Shown: positions 1 to 8,761, counted from the stretch's first letter. The stretch: 12,270 nt of DNA from Ignavibacteria bacterium (GCA_013298375.1 JAAFHM010000100.1:1-12270), one strand, 5' to 3'. Numbers and translations: made by a program. Notes: a model not told the origin generated them from the letters alone.

Positions 1-195
1 GAAGCACATTACAATCAAGAACGTTCTCTGTCAATGGCACAGAAATTCTCGGAATCAATGGGAACCGCATGGGCAAAAGGCGGTCTGATTCAAATTTTGG
101 CGGCAGCTACGGACAAACCCATTGCGCTCTTTTATCCCGAAGAACGCTTATATTCGTGTTTTGTACAAGTAGTTATTGAGTCGCTACGGCGATAA
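1..195 (+). CDS. 3' end of an unidentified protein-coding gene (partial)
   Basis: Frame 1 is open from the first base to a TAA at 193-195, followed directly by a second in-frame TAA at 196-198. It gives the last 64 residues of a protein whose start lies upstream of the window. The visible part reads like a soluble globular C-terminus: an N-terminal charged helix (AHYNQERSLSMAQKF), a Gly/Ala-rich stretch (GTAWAKGGLIQILAAATDK) and a hydrophobic last helix ending in ESLRR. I see no membrane segment, sorting domain or catalytic motif I can name. The next gene starts 48 bp downstream with no terminator-like hairpin between, so read-through is possible. That the frame is coding is inferred from its openness, its plausible composition and its well-placed end; the function is unknown. 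Confidence 0.6.
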   Translation, partial: EAHYNQERSLSMAQKFSESMGTAWAKGGLIQILAAATDKPIALFYPEERLYSCFVQVVIESLRR

Positions 196-243
196 TAACT
201 TCAACAGCCCACAGTTTTGTGCAAACTCAGTCAACCTGCTACT

Positions 244-3200
244 ATGAAACTCTTCTTACTGTGTTTCTCATTTGTCTTTGCTGCCGTTTCTGCTTTTGGT
301 CAGAATGAGCAATTTGTTCCTTTTCGCAAGGGCGAGAAGTGGGGCTTGTCAGACACCAACAAAACGGTTATTCTTGAACCACGCTATGATGTCATTGGCT
401 TTTTTCAGCGTGGTAGGGCACGAATTGAGAATGCCGGAAAAATTGGTATTCTCGACACGACAACCCGTGAACTTGTTCCTCCACTTTATGACGAGTTTCG
501 CGACATTTCGCCCAATCGCCTGTGGTGCCGAACTAAAGAAGGTTGGGGGATAATACGATGTTCAATGCCAGCCAAAACAAGCACGAGTGCAGCAAGCGTT
601 GCTGTAGTGGGTGCAAATAACTCCATAACAATTGTGAGTACCACCGCTGCGGTTGAGATTCTTTCTCCACGCTATGCTGAGATTCTTGAATACTTCGCTT
701 TTTCTACCCAAGCGATTGTACGAACAACGATGGGAAATACCGTACTTGTCGATACTAATGGTATTGAGGCACCACTTTCATCAGAAGCCCTTGAAGAGCG
801 TCAAACTCTCATGCGTCATACAACTACTTTCCCACCCGACGGCTACCGTATTTTACCATTTCGAGATGGGCTTGGTATGGTTAATGCAGAGTTGGGGAAT
901 CTCGTCGTGCGTACAGGTTGCCGAGGTATCCGCCCTTTCGACAGCAATAGGGTCGCCGTTAAACGTGGTACACACTGGGGGGTGTGGGATTATAAAAAAT
1001 CTGAGAGTACTGTTCCGGTCATGTTCGACGATGTTGCGCCACTTTCTGATTCAATGATATGGACAAAGAAAGACGGGCGTTGGTTTCTTTTTAATGCCGA
1101 AAAAGGTGAGGAAATTCTCAAGCCTGCTAATGGATATGAAAAAATTTTCCGTTTTAGCCACCGAGAGTATGAAGTCGATTTTGCAGACCCCACAGAACGA
1201 AGACGAACACGTGTCTTAAACAAAAAAAAATTGGGTATTGTTGATCAATCAGGTCAAGAAATAATGCCAACCGAATACGACGAAGTGCGCTCTTACTATC
1301 AGTTCGATAATCGCGATGTAAAAGGACTTCCCTCTCACCTCTATCGTGTTAACCTCCCCGACGCAGACCGAGCAGATGTGCGTTCCGATAGCGCTTGGGG
1401 AGTGTACAGTTTGGGACGACAAGTGCTTTTTGTGCAGGCGAAATACCGAAGTGTTTCGCGCTTTGCTTTCGCGCTTGCGCCCGGAGGTAATGGCAGGGAT
1501 GTCATTGCGACGGCGGTTGTCCAAGACACGGGCAAGGGAAGGAAATTTGGACTTGTTGGGTACTCTTACCATGCCGATACGGCTGCCCACGAAATTCTTG
1601 CGCCAATGTATGATTCTGTCGGTATTGTTTGCATGCGCCGCGTTCCTGTTTTAATACAACCCGTTAATGCCAAAGGAAGCTCTGTGACAGCCAAATGGGG
1701 CATAGTGCTGCTTTCGTTTACCAAAGAGCAGCCCTCTCGTGAGATTGTGAAGCCCAAATATGACGCAATAGAACCATTTACCAGCAATTGTATTGCTATA
1801 GCACGAGTTGGCGATCAGTACGGACTACTTGATACCACAGGTCGAGAGGTCGTTCCGCCTCAATACCGCGAAATTCAGTGGCTTGCTGAATATCTTGAAG
1901 ATAATCAAGCTGAATATGGCTTTTATTGTGTACGCAGCGCAGAAGGTAAATACGGATTGCTCACGTCACTTGGAAAAACGATACTCCAGGCGAAATATGA
2001 TGAAATTGACCTTGTTCGGAAAGCCAACTCAAGAGTATCGTATATTCGTGTTCGTATCGGACAGATGTGGGGAGTAATGGCACGGGAGAACGGTAAAGAA
2101 ATTATTCCGCTACGTTTTGATGACGTAACGCCAGTATCAGATGAAAAATTCTGGTTTGTGAAATTAAATGGAAACGTTGGGATGTGGGAAATCTCAGAGC
2201 GTTCAAGCATCACAAAAGATTCTCACTCCGAATCAACCAGCAATACGCCCGTTACTGTACGGGAGCTTGTGCCACCGATTTATTCATCGCTTCGGGTGCC
2301 GTATGCAGATTTTATCATTGCTTCACGTGGCGACAAATGGGGGTTGCTTTTTCGCCGCAATGGACGCGAATGTACGTCCATTGACTATGAAGAGGCATCG
2401 TATCTGGGAACAAATGATGATAATTCTCCATACTTAGCAATGGTGCGCTCTCCAAAGGGGTGGCGTATCATAACGTCGCAAGGGAAATCATTTATTGATA
2501 CGCTTTTTCACGATGTGAAGCCGCTCTATAAAAAAGCTTTTGCCGTGCGGCGCGGCGATAAATGGGATATTCTGAGCGGCGCGGCACAGATAGATGTACG
2601 CCGATACGACAGTTTGGCTTGTTTGTACATTCCTCATAATCGGAACATTTTTGGACTGTTTGCTGAGGGCGGCAAATTGGGTGTATTAGATAATAATTTC
2701 CGTGTTATTATCCGTCCGGATTTTTCCCGCATTGAGCCAATTTTTACTGCATTTGCTTCTTCCTATAACCCAACATCGGCATTTTGGGTATGCAAAGACG
2801 ATACTTCCTGCGGTATTGTCGCGGAAAATACACGTATTATTGCGCCTCTTCAGTATCATTCGTACTCCATCCCTGACCATATCCTGCGATATTTCAGACG
2901 CGATTGGCTCGTAGTACAGCGGTGCAATGGTCAAGAGGAATATTCCGAACAGATGCTGCGCTTTGATGGGATATTGGTCAAGAAACGGAATGCAAAAACC
3001 TCTCAAACACTTGTCGGTGCTGTTAGCTATCTTACCGGCGAAGAGATTCTGCCCGTACAATATGATAATGTCGGTGATGTCGAATTGCAATCGGTTATAG
3101 AGGCACGTGATGGCTCACCGCGCGAAAAAATCTACTATTGCGATTTATTGCCATCAAGGCTTTCAGGCTTTCAGGGATACCTGAACGCGAATACATTTGA

Positions 3201-6200
3201 AGAAATTATATCGCCGCGGTACACTGCTCTCAACCGCTTTTCCGTGCGGTATGCTCTGGCGTGGCTATACGGGCAAGTTGGTATTCTTGACTTGCGCACT
3301 GGCACTGAACTTATTCCGCCACGTTTCGATGATATAAACATTGAAGGCAGCTTTGCGAAGATGAGATTAGGCGATAAGGTGAGTCTCTGGAAATATGCCA
3401 CTGCCACAGAGCTTATTCCTCCGCGATATACTTCTATCGATAGTGTAAAAAGTGGGAAAGTGCGAGTACAACTTGGCAGAAATGTGGGACTTGTCAGTAT
3501 TGAAGATGAAACCGCCGGAAAAGAGATCATTCCACCAGACTATACAAATTTTCGCCTCATGGGCGATGATATAGCAAAAGTAGCTATCGGAGACAAATGG
3601 GGAGTGTATGCGCTTGGGCGTAGGACATCATCCACGACAGTGAAAGGGAGTCCGTCAAAATCTAAAACGAAAAAGTCGGCTATACCGCAAGCAGCATCGG
3701 ATGAGAATGCCGAACTGTACAACACAATGCAGCGTACAAGCGGGAAAGAGGTTGTTGAACCGCGCTATGATTGGATTGGCGAATTTGTAGGCGGACGTGC
3801 AAAGGTGCGAACAGGCATTCTTTGGGGCTATATTGATGTAACGGGGCGTGAAATTGTACCGGTGCGCTATGACAGCTATATTACTCTTCAGACTGATAGT
3901 ACTGCTATTGCAAAAATCAATGGAAAATTCGGTATTTGGGATATGGCGAATAATCGCGAAGCGGTACCCGCTCAATACGACCGTATTCTGCCACTTAGTG
4001 GAAACCGTGCGCTTGTATCTGGTTTTTCGGGTTCGCGGAGGCAATTGGGTATGGTCGAGTATGCAACAGCGCAGCGACCGTCGTCGCTCATTCTCCCCAT
4101 TCAATACGATGAAATTCGTCCTTTCTCTGAGGGGCGTGCATGGCTCAGGCGTGGTACGAAGTGGTGTGCCACCGATACATCGGGGACAATTCGTATTCAG
4201 CCGCAATTCGATGAAGTACGTGATTTTCATAACGGGGTTGCGGCGGTGCGCATTGGCGCAAAATGGGGCTTTATTGGCAGGTCGGGTGAGACTCGTCTCA
4301 GCATACAGTACGATGAAGTCCGCTCAATGCTGGGTGATCGCGCATTTGTTCGATTGGGAAAACTATGGGGATTGAGTGATACCGCCGGACGCAGTATTAT
4401 TCCTCCCACATATACTGCACTCGGAGACACAGTGAACGGTTTTATGACGGTACAAAAGACTGATAGTTCCCGCAAACCTCTATGGGGAGTGATCGATACG
4501 ACAGGGCGTATTCGTGTTCCGATTCTCTACGATGCCATAGAGATCCTTGATTCGGTCGTGGCAGTGCGCAAAGCTGATAAATTCGGCATTGTCCATACAA
4601 CCAAAGGCGAGCTTGTTGTGCCTCGGTATGATAGAATTTCGCGTTTGAATGCCGATGCCTTCCTTGTCCACCAACTATTCAAAGAAACAACTTCAGCAAG
4701 TATTACATCGGCAAACGTGCTATTGAAAGGTATGACTGCAAGCAATGCCAATCTAAGCAACGGCGCTCCCAAAAGCATACCGTCCGGAAAAGAAAAAATG
4801 CTGACAAAATTAGGATTGGTGCGGGCGCGGGATGGCGTATTACTTCTGAAGCCGGAGTACGATAATATCACGCCCTTTGGCAGAGGCTTGATAATGGTCG
4901 AAAATAATAAACGTTTTGGTTTTTTAACTGCTGATGGTAAAACACTTATTCCACCGCAATTCACGCGCATTGGGCAGCCTATTGGGGAGCGGGTTCCGAT
5001 TGCTATTGGGGATTCCCTTGGCGTTTATACCCTGAGCGGCAAGCAAATTCTCGCGCCGATTTGTCGAGATATTCATTTTTCTGATGAAACAACAATACAT
5101 GAAGCTATGTGGTTCCAAAACTATGATAGCAAATGGGGCTGTGTCAACGCTGTGGGAAATATCCTCTTTCCACCCACTTTTACTGAAATTCTCGAAACAC
5201 CTAATGGTAGAGCATGGGCAAGGGATTCGCTAGGCTGGAGACTTGTCACTATGAGGAGTTCTGGGATTACATCGCAAATTTTCCCAGAAATCACGGCTTT
5301 TGGTGAAACGGCAATCTTTGCACGCGATCCAGTGCCAACGTCGAAGCAGATGCCAGCAGAGGACGTAGAAGCTATTACGCCTGGGCGAGTAAACTCCACG
5401 CAAGCAAGTGTACAGATACAGCTACCGCGCTTAGGGCAATGGCGCATATACGACGCACTCACGGGTAAACAACTACATTCATCGGGTTTCGACGCTATTA
5501 GTGTCCTGCCGCAACAAGGATATGCGAAGGTTCTTTCGGGCGGGAAGTGGGGATTTATTGCCCCAAATGGAAATATTCTGCAAGTGCCTCGTTACGACGA
5601 GATAGGAAAATTTTCTCAGGGGCGGGCAAAGGTTACCATTGTCACGACAACAGGTTCGGCGACTGTTCGTTCATTAGTTTCGGTTGGTTATATTGATGAG
5701 GCATTACGGGAAATTGTGCCAGTCAAGTATGATGCCGTGCGAAACTTTATTGGCGGGCGGGTTACGGTCAAGCGCATGGAGCGGTGGGGGGTGGCCGACT
5801 ATCTGGAAGGTAAAGAAATCATCAGCCCAAGTTTTGAATGGGTAATCTATAGGTCTGGCGGCTTTGCCGATATTAAACTCTACGATAAATGGGGAATTTA
5901 TGATTACAAAAACAACCGCGTCGCTCTTAACCCAAGTTATGATGCTATTCGTACCGATGCTCATGGTGTAACCTATATCAAAAATAATGGAAAATGGGGT
6001 ACCGTGGATGCAACAAGCGGTCAGGAACTTATACAACCTCAATTTGATGCACTGGATAATTTTATCGGCGGGCTTGCTCGAGTACAATTGGATGGGCGCT
6101 TTGGCTTGATAAATAGCAATGGCAATTATGTTGTTCCAGCAGAGTATGCCGAAATAACCATGAATTATCACAATCCAAATATTATCCTGTTGCAACGAAT

Positions 6201-6372
6201 AGAACCAAGTTCGTGGAAACAGCTTTATGGACTCTGCACGTTGTCGGGCAAAATGCTTGCTCAGACTGTTTATACGCGCATTGAATTTGAGCAAGGTCGC
6301 GGATATGGTTTGTATGCCAATGGAAAATTGCGCGGCTATATCACTGCGCAGGGAAAAGAGTTTTGGGAATAG
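244..6372 (+). CDS. Giant exported WG-repeat protein (about 2042 aa)
   Basis: One uninterrupted frame. I chose ATG 244 because it opens directly into a signal peptide (MKLFLLCFSFVFAAVSAFGQ, probable cleavage near residues 18-20). An in-frame TTG at 217 would add nine polar residues, and neither start has a clear Shine-Dalgarno. No lipobox is evident. From about residue 25 to the C-terminus the protein is built of about 45 degenerate WG/KWG repeats of roughly 35-50 residues, with the pattern: Pro-rich strand, R/Q-Y/F-D, D/E-I/V, small turn, R-A-x-V, G-x-K-W-G-hydrophobic, D-T-x-G. Exact WG occurs 17 times; elsewhere it decays to FG, LG, VG or YG. Five Ser/Thr/Ala/Lys-rich linkers interrupt the array. 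There is no transmembrane helix after the signal, no catalytic domain and no T9SS sorting domain; the end is abrupt (AQGKEFWE). WG repeats are β-rich and usually of unknown function. I infer a periplasmic or surface scaffold or binding protein; substrate unknown. Confidence 0.93.
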   Translation: MKLFLLCFSFVFAAVSAFGQNEQFVPFRKGEKWGLSDTNKTVILEPRYDVIGFFQRGRARIENAGKIGILDTTTRELVPPLYDEFRDISPNRLWCRTKEGWGIIRCSMPAKTSTSAASVAVVGANNSITIVSTTAAVEILSPRYAEILEYFAFSTQAIVRTTMGNTVLVDTNGIEAPLSSEALEERQTLMRHTTTFPPDGYRILPFRDGLGMVNAELGNLVVRTGCRGIRPFDSNRVAVKRGTHWGVWDYKKSESTVPVMFDDVAPLSDSMIWTKKDGRWFLFNAEKGEEILKPANGYEKIFRFSHREYEVDFADPTERRRTRVLNKKKLGIVDQSGQEIMPTEYDEVRSYYQFDNRDVKGLPSHLYRVNLPDADRADVRSDSAWGVYSLGRQVLFVQAKYRSVSRFAFALAPGGNGRDVIATAVVQDTGKGRKFGLVGYSYHADTAAHEILAPMYDSVGIVCMRRVPVLIQPVNAKGSSVTAKWGIVLLSFTKEQPSREIVKPKYDAIEPFTSNCIAIARVGDQYGLLDTTGREVVPPQYREIQWLAEYLEDNQAEYGFYCVRSAEGKYGLLTSLGKTILQAKYDEIDLVRKANSRVSYIRVRIGQMWGVMARENGKEIIPLRFDDVTPVSDEKFWFVKLNGNVGMWEISERSSITKDSHSESTSNTPVTVRELVPPIYSSLRVPYADFIIASRGDKWGLLFRRNGRECTSIDYEEASYLGTNDDNSPYLAMVRSPKGWRIITSQGKSFIDTLFHDVKPLYKKAFAVRRGDKWDILSGAAQIDVRRYDSLACLYIPHNRNIFGLFAEGGKLGVLDNNFRVIIRPDFSRIEPIFTAFASSYNPTSAFWVCKDDTSCGIVAENTRIIAPLQYHSYSIPDHILRYFRRDWLVVQRCNGQEEYSEQMLRFDGILVKKRNAKTSQTLVGAVSYLTGEEILPVQYDNVGDVELQSVIEARDGSPREKIYYCDLLPSRLSGFQGYLNANTFEEIISPRYTALNRFSVRYALAWLYGQVGILDLRTGTELIPPRFDDINIEGSFAKMRLGDKVSLWKYATATELIPPRYTSIDSVKSGKVRVQLGRNVGLVSIEDETAGKEIIPPDYTNFRLMGDDIAKVAIGDKWGVYALGRRTSSTTVKGSPSKSKTKKSAIPQAASDENAELYNTMQRTSGKEVVEPRYDWIGEFVGGRAKVRTGILWGYIDVTGREIVPVRYDSYITLQTDSTAIAKINGKFGIWDMANNREAVPAQYDRILPLSGNRALVSGFSGSRRQLGMVEYATAQRPSSLILPIQYDEIRPFSEGRAWLRRGTKWCATDTSGTIRIQPQFDEVRDFHNGVAAVRIGAKWGFIGRSGETRLSIQYDEVRSMLGDRAFVRLGKLWGLSDTAGRSIIPPTYTALGDTVNGFMTVQKTDSSRKPLWGVIDTTGRIRVPILYDAIEILDSVVAVRKADKFGIVHTTKGELVVPRYDRISRLNADAFLVHQLFKETTSASITSANVLLKGMTASNANLSNGAPKSIPSGKEKMLTKLGLVRARDGVLLLKPEYDNITPFGRGLIMVENNKRFGFLTADGKTLIPPQFTRIGQPIGERVPIAIGDSLGVYTLSGKQILAPICRDIHFSDETTIHEAMWFQNYDSKWGCVNAVGNILFPPTFTEILETPNGRAWARDSLGWRLVTMRSSGITSQIFPEITAFGETAIFARDPVPTSKQMPAEDVEAITPGRVNSTQASVQIQLPRLGQWRIYDALTGKQLHSSGFDAISVLPQQGYAKVLSGGKWGFIAPNGNILQVPRYDEIGKFSQGRAKVTIVTTTGSATVRSLVSVGYIDEALREIVPVKYDAVRNFIGGRVTVKRMERWGVADYLEGKEIISPSFEWVIYRSGGFADIKLYDKWGIYDYKNNRVALNPSYDAIRTDAHGVTYIKNNGKWGTVDATSGQELIQPQFDALDNFIGGLARVQLDGRFGLINSNGNYVVPAEYAEITMNYHNPNIILLQRIEPSSWKQLYGLCTLSGKMLAQTVYTRIEFEQGRGYGLYANGKLRGYITAQGKEFWE
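322..6363 (+). repeat. Protein-level array of about 45 degenerate WG repeats
   Basis: The repeat is visible in the translation, not as tandem DNA repeats: neighbouring units share key residues but have diverged at nucleotide level. Clear KWG units start near nucleotides 331, 1690, 2329, 3592, 4255, 5125, 5542, 5884 and 5989. Related units carry GWG, HWG, AWG, MWG, LWG or RWG. Many units between roughly 2460 and 3480 are poorly conserved (for example KGWR, DKWD, DTSCG, DKVS), whereas 3590-4650 and 5540-6130 are more regular. My count of about 45-48 depends on how far degenerate units are accepted. Confidence 0.85.
3619..3711 (+). other. Ser/Thr/Lys-rich linker splitting the WG array
   Basis: Residues about 1126-1156 of the giant protein (numbered from ATG 244) lose the repeat pattern and become low-complexity, polar and basic (core KGSPSKSKTKKSA). 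Other non-repeat stretches lie at nucleotides 568-648, 2194-2259, 4678-4797 and 5323-5421, mostly rich in Ser, Thr, Ala and Asn. They look like flexible hinges dividing the array into blocks of roughly 150-550 residues. This is seen directly; the hinge role is inference. Confidence 0.6.
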
Positions 6373-6440
6373 TGAAAGAAACCATGAGAAGTCCTGATAT
6401 TGCTCATCATAATTCACGTTTTTATCTCTCATTCCAAACC

Positions 6441-8747
6441 ATGATTATGCGTTCATTTTTTTTCTTCAGTTTTCTACTTTTTGCCCTTCAGCCTCACTAC
6501 TGCATTGCGCAATCACCCACTTTCCCCGAACAAGAATGCACCTATGCACTTCCAATTTGTGGGAAAAGAATTACTCAGCCCAACGGTTATCCAGCGTTAG
6601 CAAACTTTGCTCGATTGCCAGCCGTTGGCGCTGCGGAGTTTCCCGTTTGGTATTCCCTAGAAGCTGCTATCACGGGAAGATTTGCCTTTACGCTCACGCC
6701 CAACGATATGAATGACGATTATGATTGGGCGGTGTATGATGTTACGGAAAAAGGGTGCGATCTTTTATCACAAGTACGCCCCATATCATTCAATCTTTCG
6801 GGACGGCGCGGGGTTACAGGGGCAAATAGTATGGGGACGCAAAGCGAAGTTGGTCTGGCATCAAATGGAAATCCGTTTAGCACACTTATACCACTGCAAG
6901 CAGGGCGAAAGTATCTTCTTCTGGTAATTTTTACCCCCCGCCGAAGTATTCCAGTTGGAACAAATAGTGGTTTTACGTTAGATTTTATCGGAACCGCCGA
7001 CGGTCTCATTGCGGAAAGCCCCAAACCACGATTACTCAGAACTGCGCCGATTACAGGGACTTGTGGTGTCAATGGTTTGCGCGTAACATTTTCCGAACCG
7101 ATTGCCATTGCTTCGGTACAAGCTAGAGACCTTGTTCTTTATGGATTGCAGCAACGCAATTTCTCCGAAGTGCGTTCTCCCAGTGGCGGTCGGTTTGCAC
7201 AAGATGTACAGAGTCAGGGCTTTGAGCGAACTTTTGACTTTATTTTTGATGCGCCCGTCACAATGAGTGGGCGCTATACGCTTGCTATTATTGGCACTGT
7301 CTCAACCGCGTGTTCCAGTGCGAGTGATGGTGACATTGGTGTAGCATTTGAAATACAACAGAAACGCTTAGAAATTGCAGGTACACGATTTTTTTGTCGT
7401 GCTTCCCCCACAACGCTTTCGGTGCCGAATGAATTTGAATCGTATCGGTGGACAAATGCTGCCGGGCAGTTGATTGGAGAAAAAGCAACGGTAGAAGTCG
7501 CTACTGCCGGAGTTTATACGATCGAAGCCAGCGTTGCCGACTGTAGAGTCACTTCACAAGCCACGATAGCTCTTCGTGAAAATCTTTCCGTGCAGATATC
7601 CGGTAGTGATGCATTTTGCGATATCAATGACGATTGCGCGTATATTGTTGCAGAAGAAGGCTTTACGCTATACGAATGGTTGGACAGTACAGGAACCGTT
7701 TTTGCACGTCGCCGTGATGTCTGTGTACGAACCGAAGGAACATATCGTGTGCGTGCGAGCATCAACGGTTGTGAGGCAAATTCTCGACCACTAACTATTC
7801 GCAAACGTACAGCTCCAACGGTGCCACCGACAATTACACGGCGGGGAAATATGTTATCGGTTGTTAATCCTCAACCTGATGCGCTGCGTATCGAATGGAG
7901 GCGTATTATTGGCGACGGACTCTACGACTTTATTCGTGTCGGATACGATTCTACATTGATTCCACAGGATACAGGACGCTATACGGTCGCTCTGCTTAAT
8001 GCTGCTAATTGCGCTATTAGTGCGCCGGCAGTGAGATTTCAGCCGATTCTTGCATCGGTGGAATTCCGTGTTGGTTCGGTGACCGCAGTCCAAAATGACC
8101 GTGTCGGCATACCCATTCTCCTCACATCAGCGCAAAACCTTGCAGCAATGGGTATTGACAGCTTCCGCGTCCATTTGCGGTGCAATGCACGATTACTTTT
8201 TCCGGAAGATGAAAATATTCGGCGCTATACCGTACAAGAAAATGAGCGTTTTACCCAAATTACCATGCCGATACAACCGCTCAGAGGTGATACCTTGGGG
8301 ATCTTTACTTTTCGTGCTATGTTGGGCAACACCAGTTCTACCGTTCTGAGTCTGCAAGACCTTAATACGATTCCGCCCAATCTCGGGCTTCGCATGAGCG
8401 CTTCCAATGGGCTTTTTACTCTCGTCAATATTGCCACCGAAGGTTCTGTGCGCCTTATTGAGCGACCAAAGACGGCACTCAGCCTTCAGGTTCGACCAAA
8501 TCCGACTATTGGGCAAATGGGTATCACGGTTATTATTGATTCTATGCCACAAAATAGTTCGCAGGATGTTCGCATCACCATCACCGATGTACTTGGTCGA
8601 ACACAAATGCCGATATTTTCTGGTGTTCTTCCCAATGGTGAACATCAGTTTACGGCAGATATTCATCATCTGCCGACAGGCTCTTATATGGTGCTTGTGC
8701 AAACGCCTGATCAGCGTCAATCAACCTCAATAACCATTCTTCACTAA
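6441..8747 (+). CDS. Modular secreted protein with Ig-like and cohesin-like modules and a T9SS type-A sorting domain
   Basis: Start chosen at ATG 6441 (6447 equally possible), where a typical signal peptide begins (MIMRSFFFFSFLLFALQ, ending near CIAQ). ATG 6384 would add 19 mostly polar residues before it; a TTG at 6363 overlaps the upstream gene. Domains, numbered from 6441: residues 32-188, an N-terminal β domain common in Bacteroidota surface proteins (core LTPNDMNDDYDWAVYDVT); about 196-304, an SbsA/Big_5-like domain (TCGVNGLRVTFSEPI); three Ig-like modules at about 309-379, 382-454 and 460-532, with paired cysteines (319/368; 393, 399, 428, 444); about 537-662, a cohesin-like module; 682-768, a T9SS type-A C-terminal domain (VRPNPTIGQ, ITDVLGR, LPTGSYMVLVQT). 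Such proteins cross the inner membrane by Sec and the outer membrane by T9SS, losing the C-terminal domain. Probable role: surface adhesin or structural protein; ligand unknown. It lies 68 bp after the WG gene. Confidence 0.9.
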   Translation: MIMRSFFFFSFLLFALQPHYCIAQSPTFPEQECTYALPICGKRITQPNGYPALANFARLPAVGAAEFPVWYSLEAAITGRFAFTLTPNDMNDDYDWAVYDVTEKGCDLLSQVRPISFNLSGRRGVTGANSMGTQSEVGLASNGNPFSTLIPLQAGRKYLLLVIFTPRRSIPVGTNSGFTLDFIGTADGLIAESPKPRLLRTAPITGTCGVNGLRVTFSEPIAIASVQARDLVLYGLQQRNFSEVRSPSGGRFAQDVQSQGFERTFDFIFDAPVTMSGRYTLAIIGTVSTACSSASDGDIGVAFEIQQKRLEIAGTRFFCRASPTTLSVPNEFESYRWTNAAGQLIGEKATVEVATAGVYTIEASVADCRVTSQATIALRENLSVQISGSDAFCDINDDCAYIVAEEGFTLYEWLDSTGTVFARRRDVCVRTEGTYRVRASINGCEANSRPLTIRKRTAPTVPPTITRRGNMLSVVNPQPDALRIEWRRIIGDGLYDFIRVGYDSTLIPQDTGRYTVALLNAANCAISAPAVRFQPILASVEFRVGSVTAVQNDRVGIPILLTSAQNLAAMGIDSFRVHLRCNARLLFPEDENIRRYTVQENERFTQITMPIQPLRGDTLGIFTFRAMLGNTSSTVLSLQDLNTIPPNLGLRMSASNGLFTLVNIATEGSVRLIERPKTALSLQVRPNPTIGQMGITVIIDSMPQNSSQDVRITITDVLGRTQMPIFSGVLPNGEHQFTADIHHLPTGSYMVLVQTPDQRQSTSITILH

Positions 8748-8761
8748 TAGACCACTCACAC

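Noticed and set aside
212..219. CAGTTTTG, resembling the Bacteroidota -7 element TAnnTTTG
   Set aside because: The first base mismatches and there is no matching -33 TTTG at the right distance.
217..243. TTG start at 217 for the WG gene
   Set aside because: It would put nine polar residues before a complete signal peptide that starts with ATG at 244, and it has no Shine-Dalgarno.
3655..4230. Antisense open frame of 191 codons
   Set aside because: It is a shadow of the WG repeat coding strand; its composition (many Arg, Thr, Ser, His, Cys) is unlike a real protein and it shows no motif.
5704..6432. Antisense open frame of 242 codons opposite the end of the WG gene
   Set aside because: It lies wholly opposite the strongly supported WG repeats and the start of the next gene, has no recognisable domain, and looks like a shadow of the sense codon pattern.
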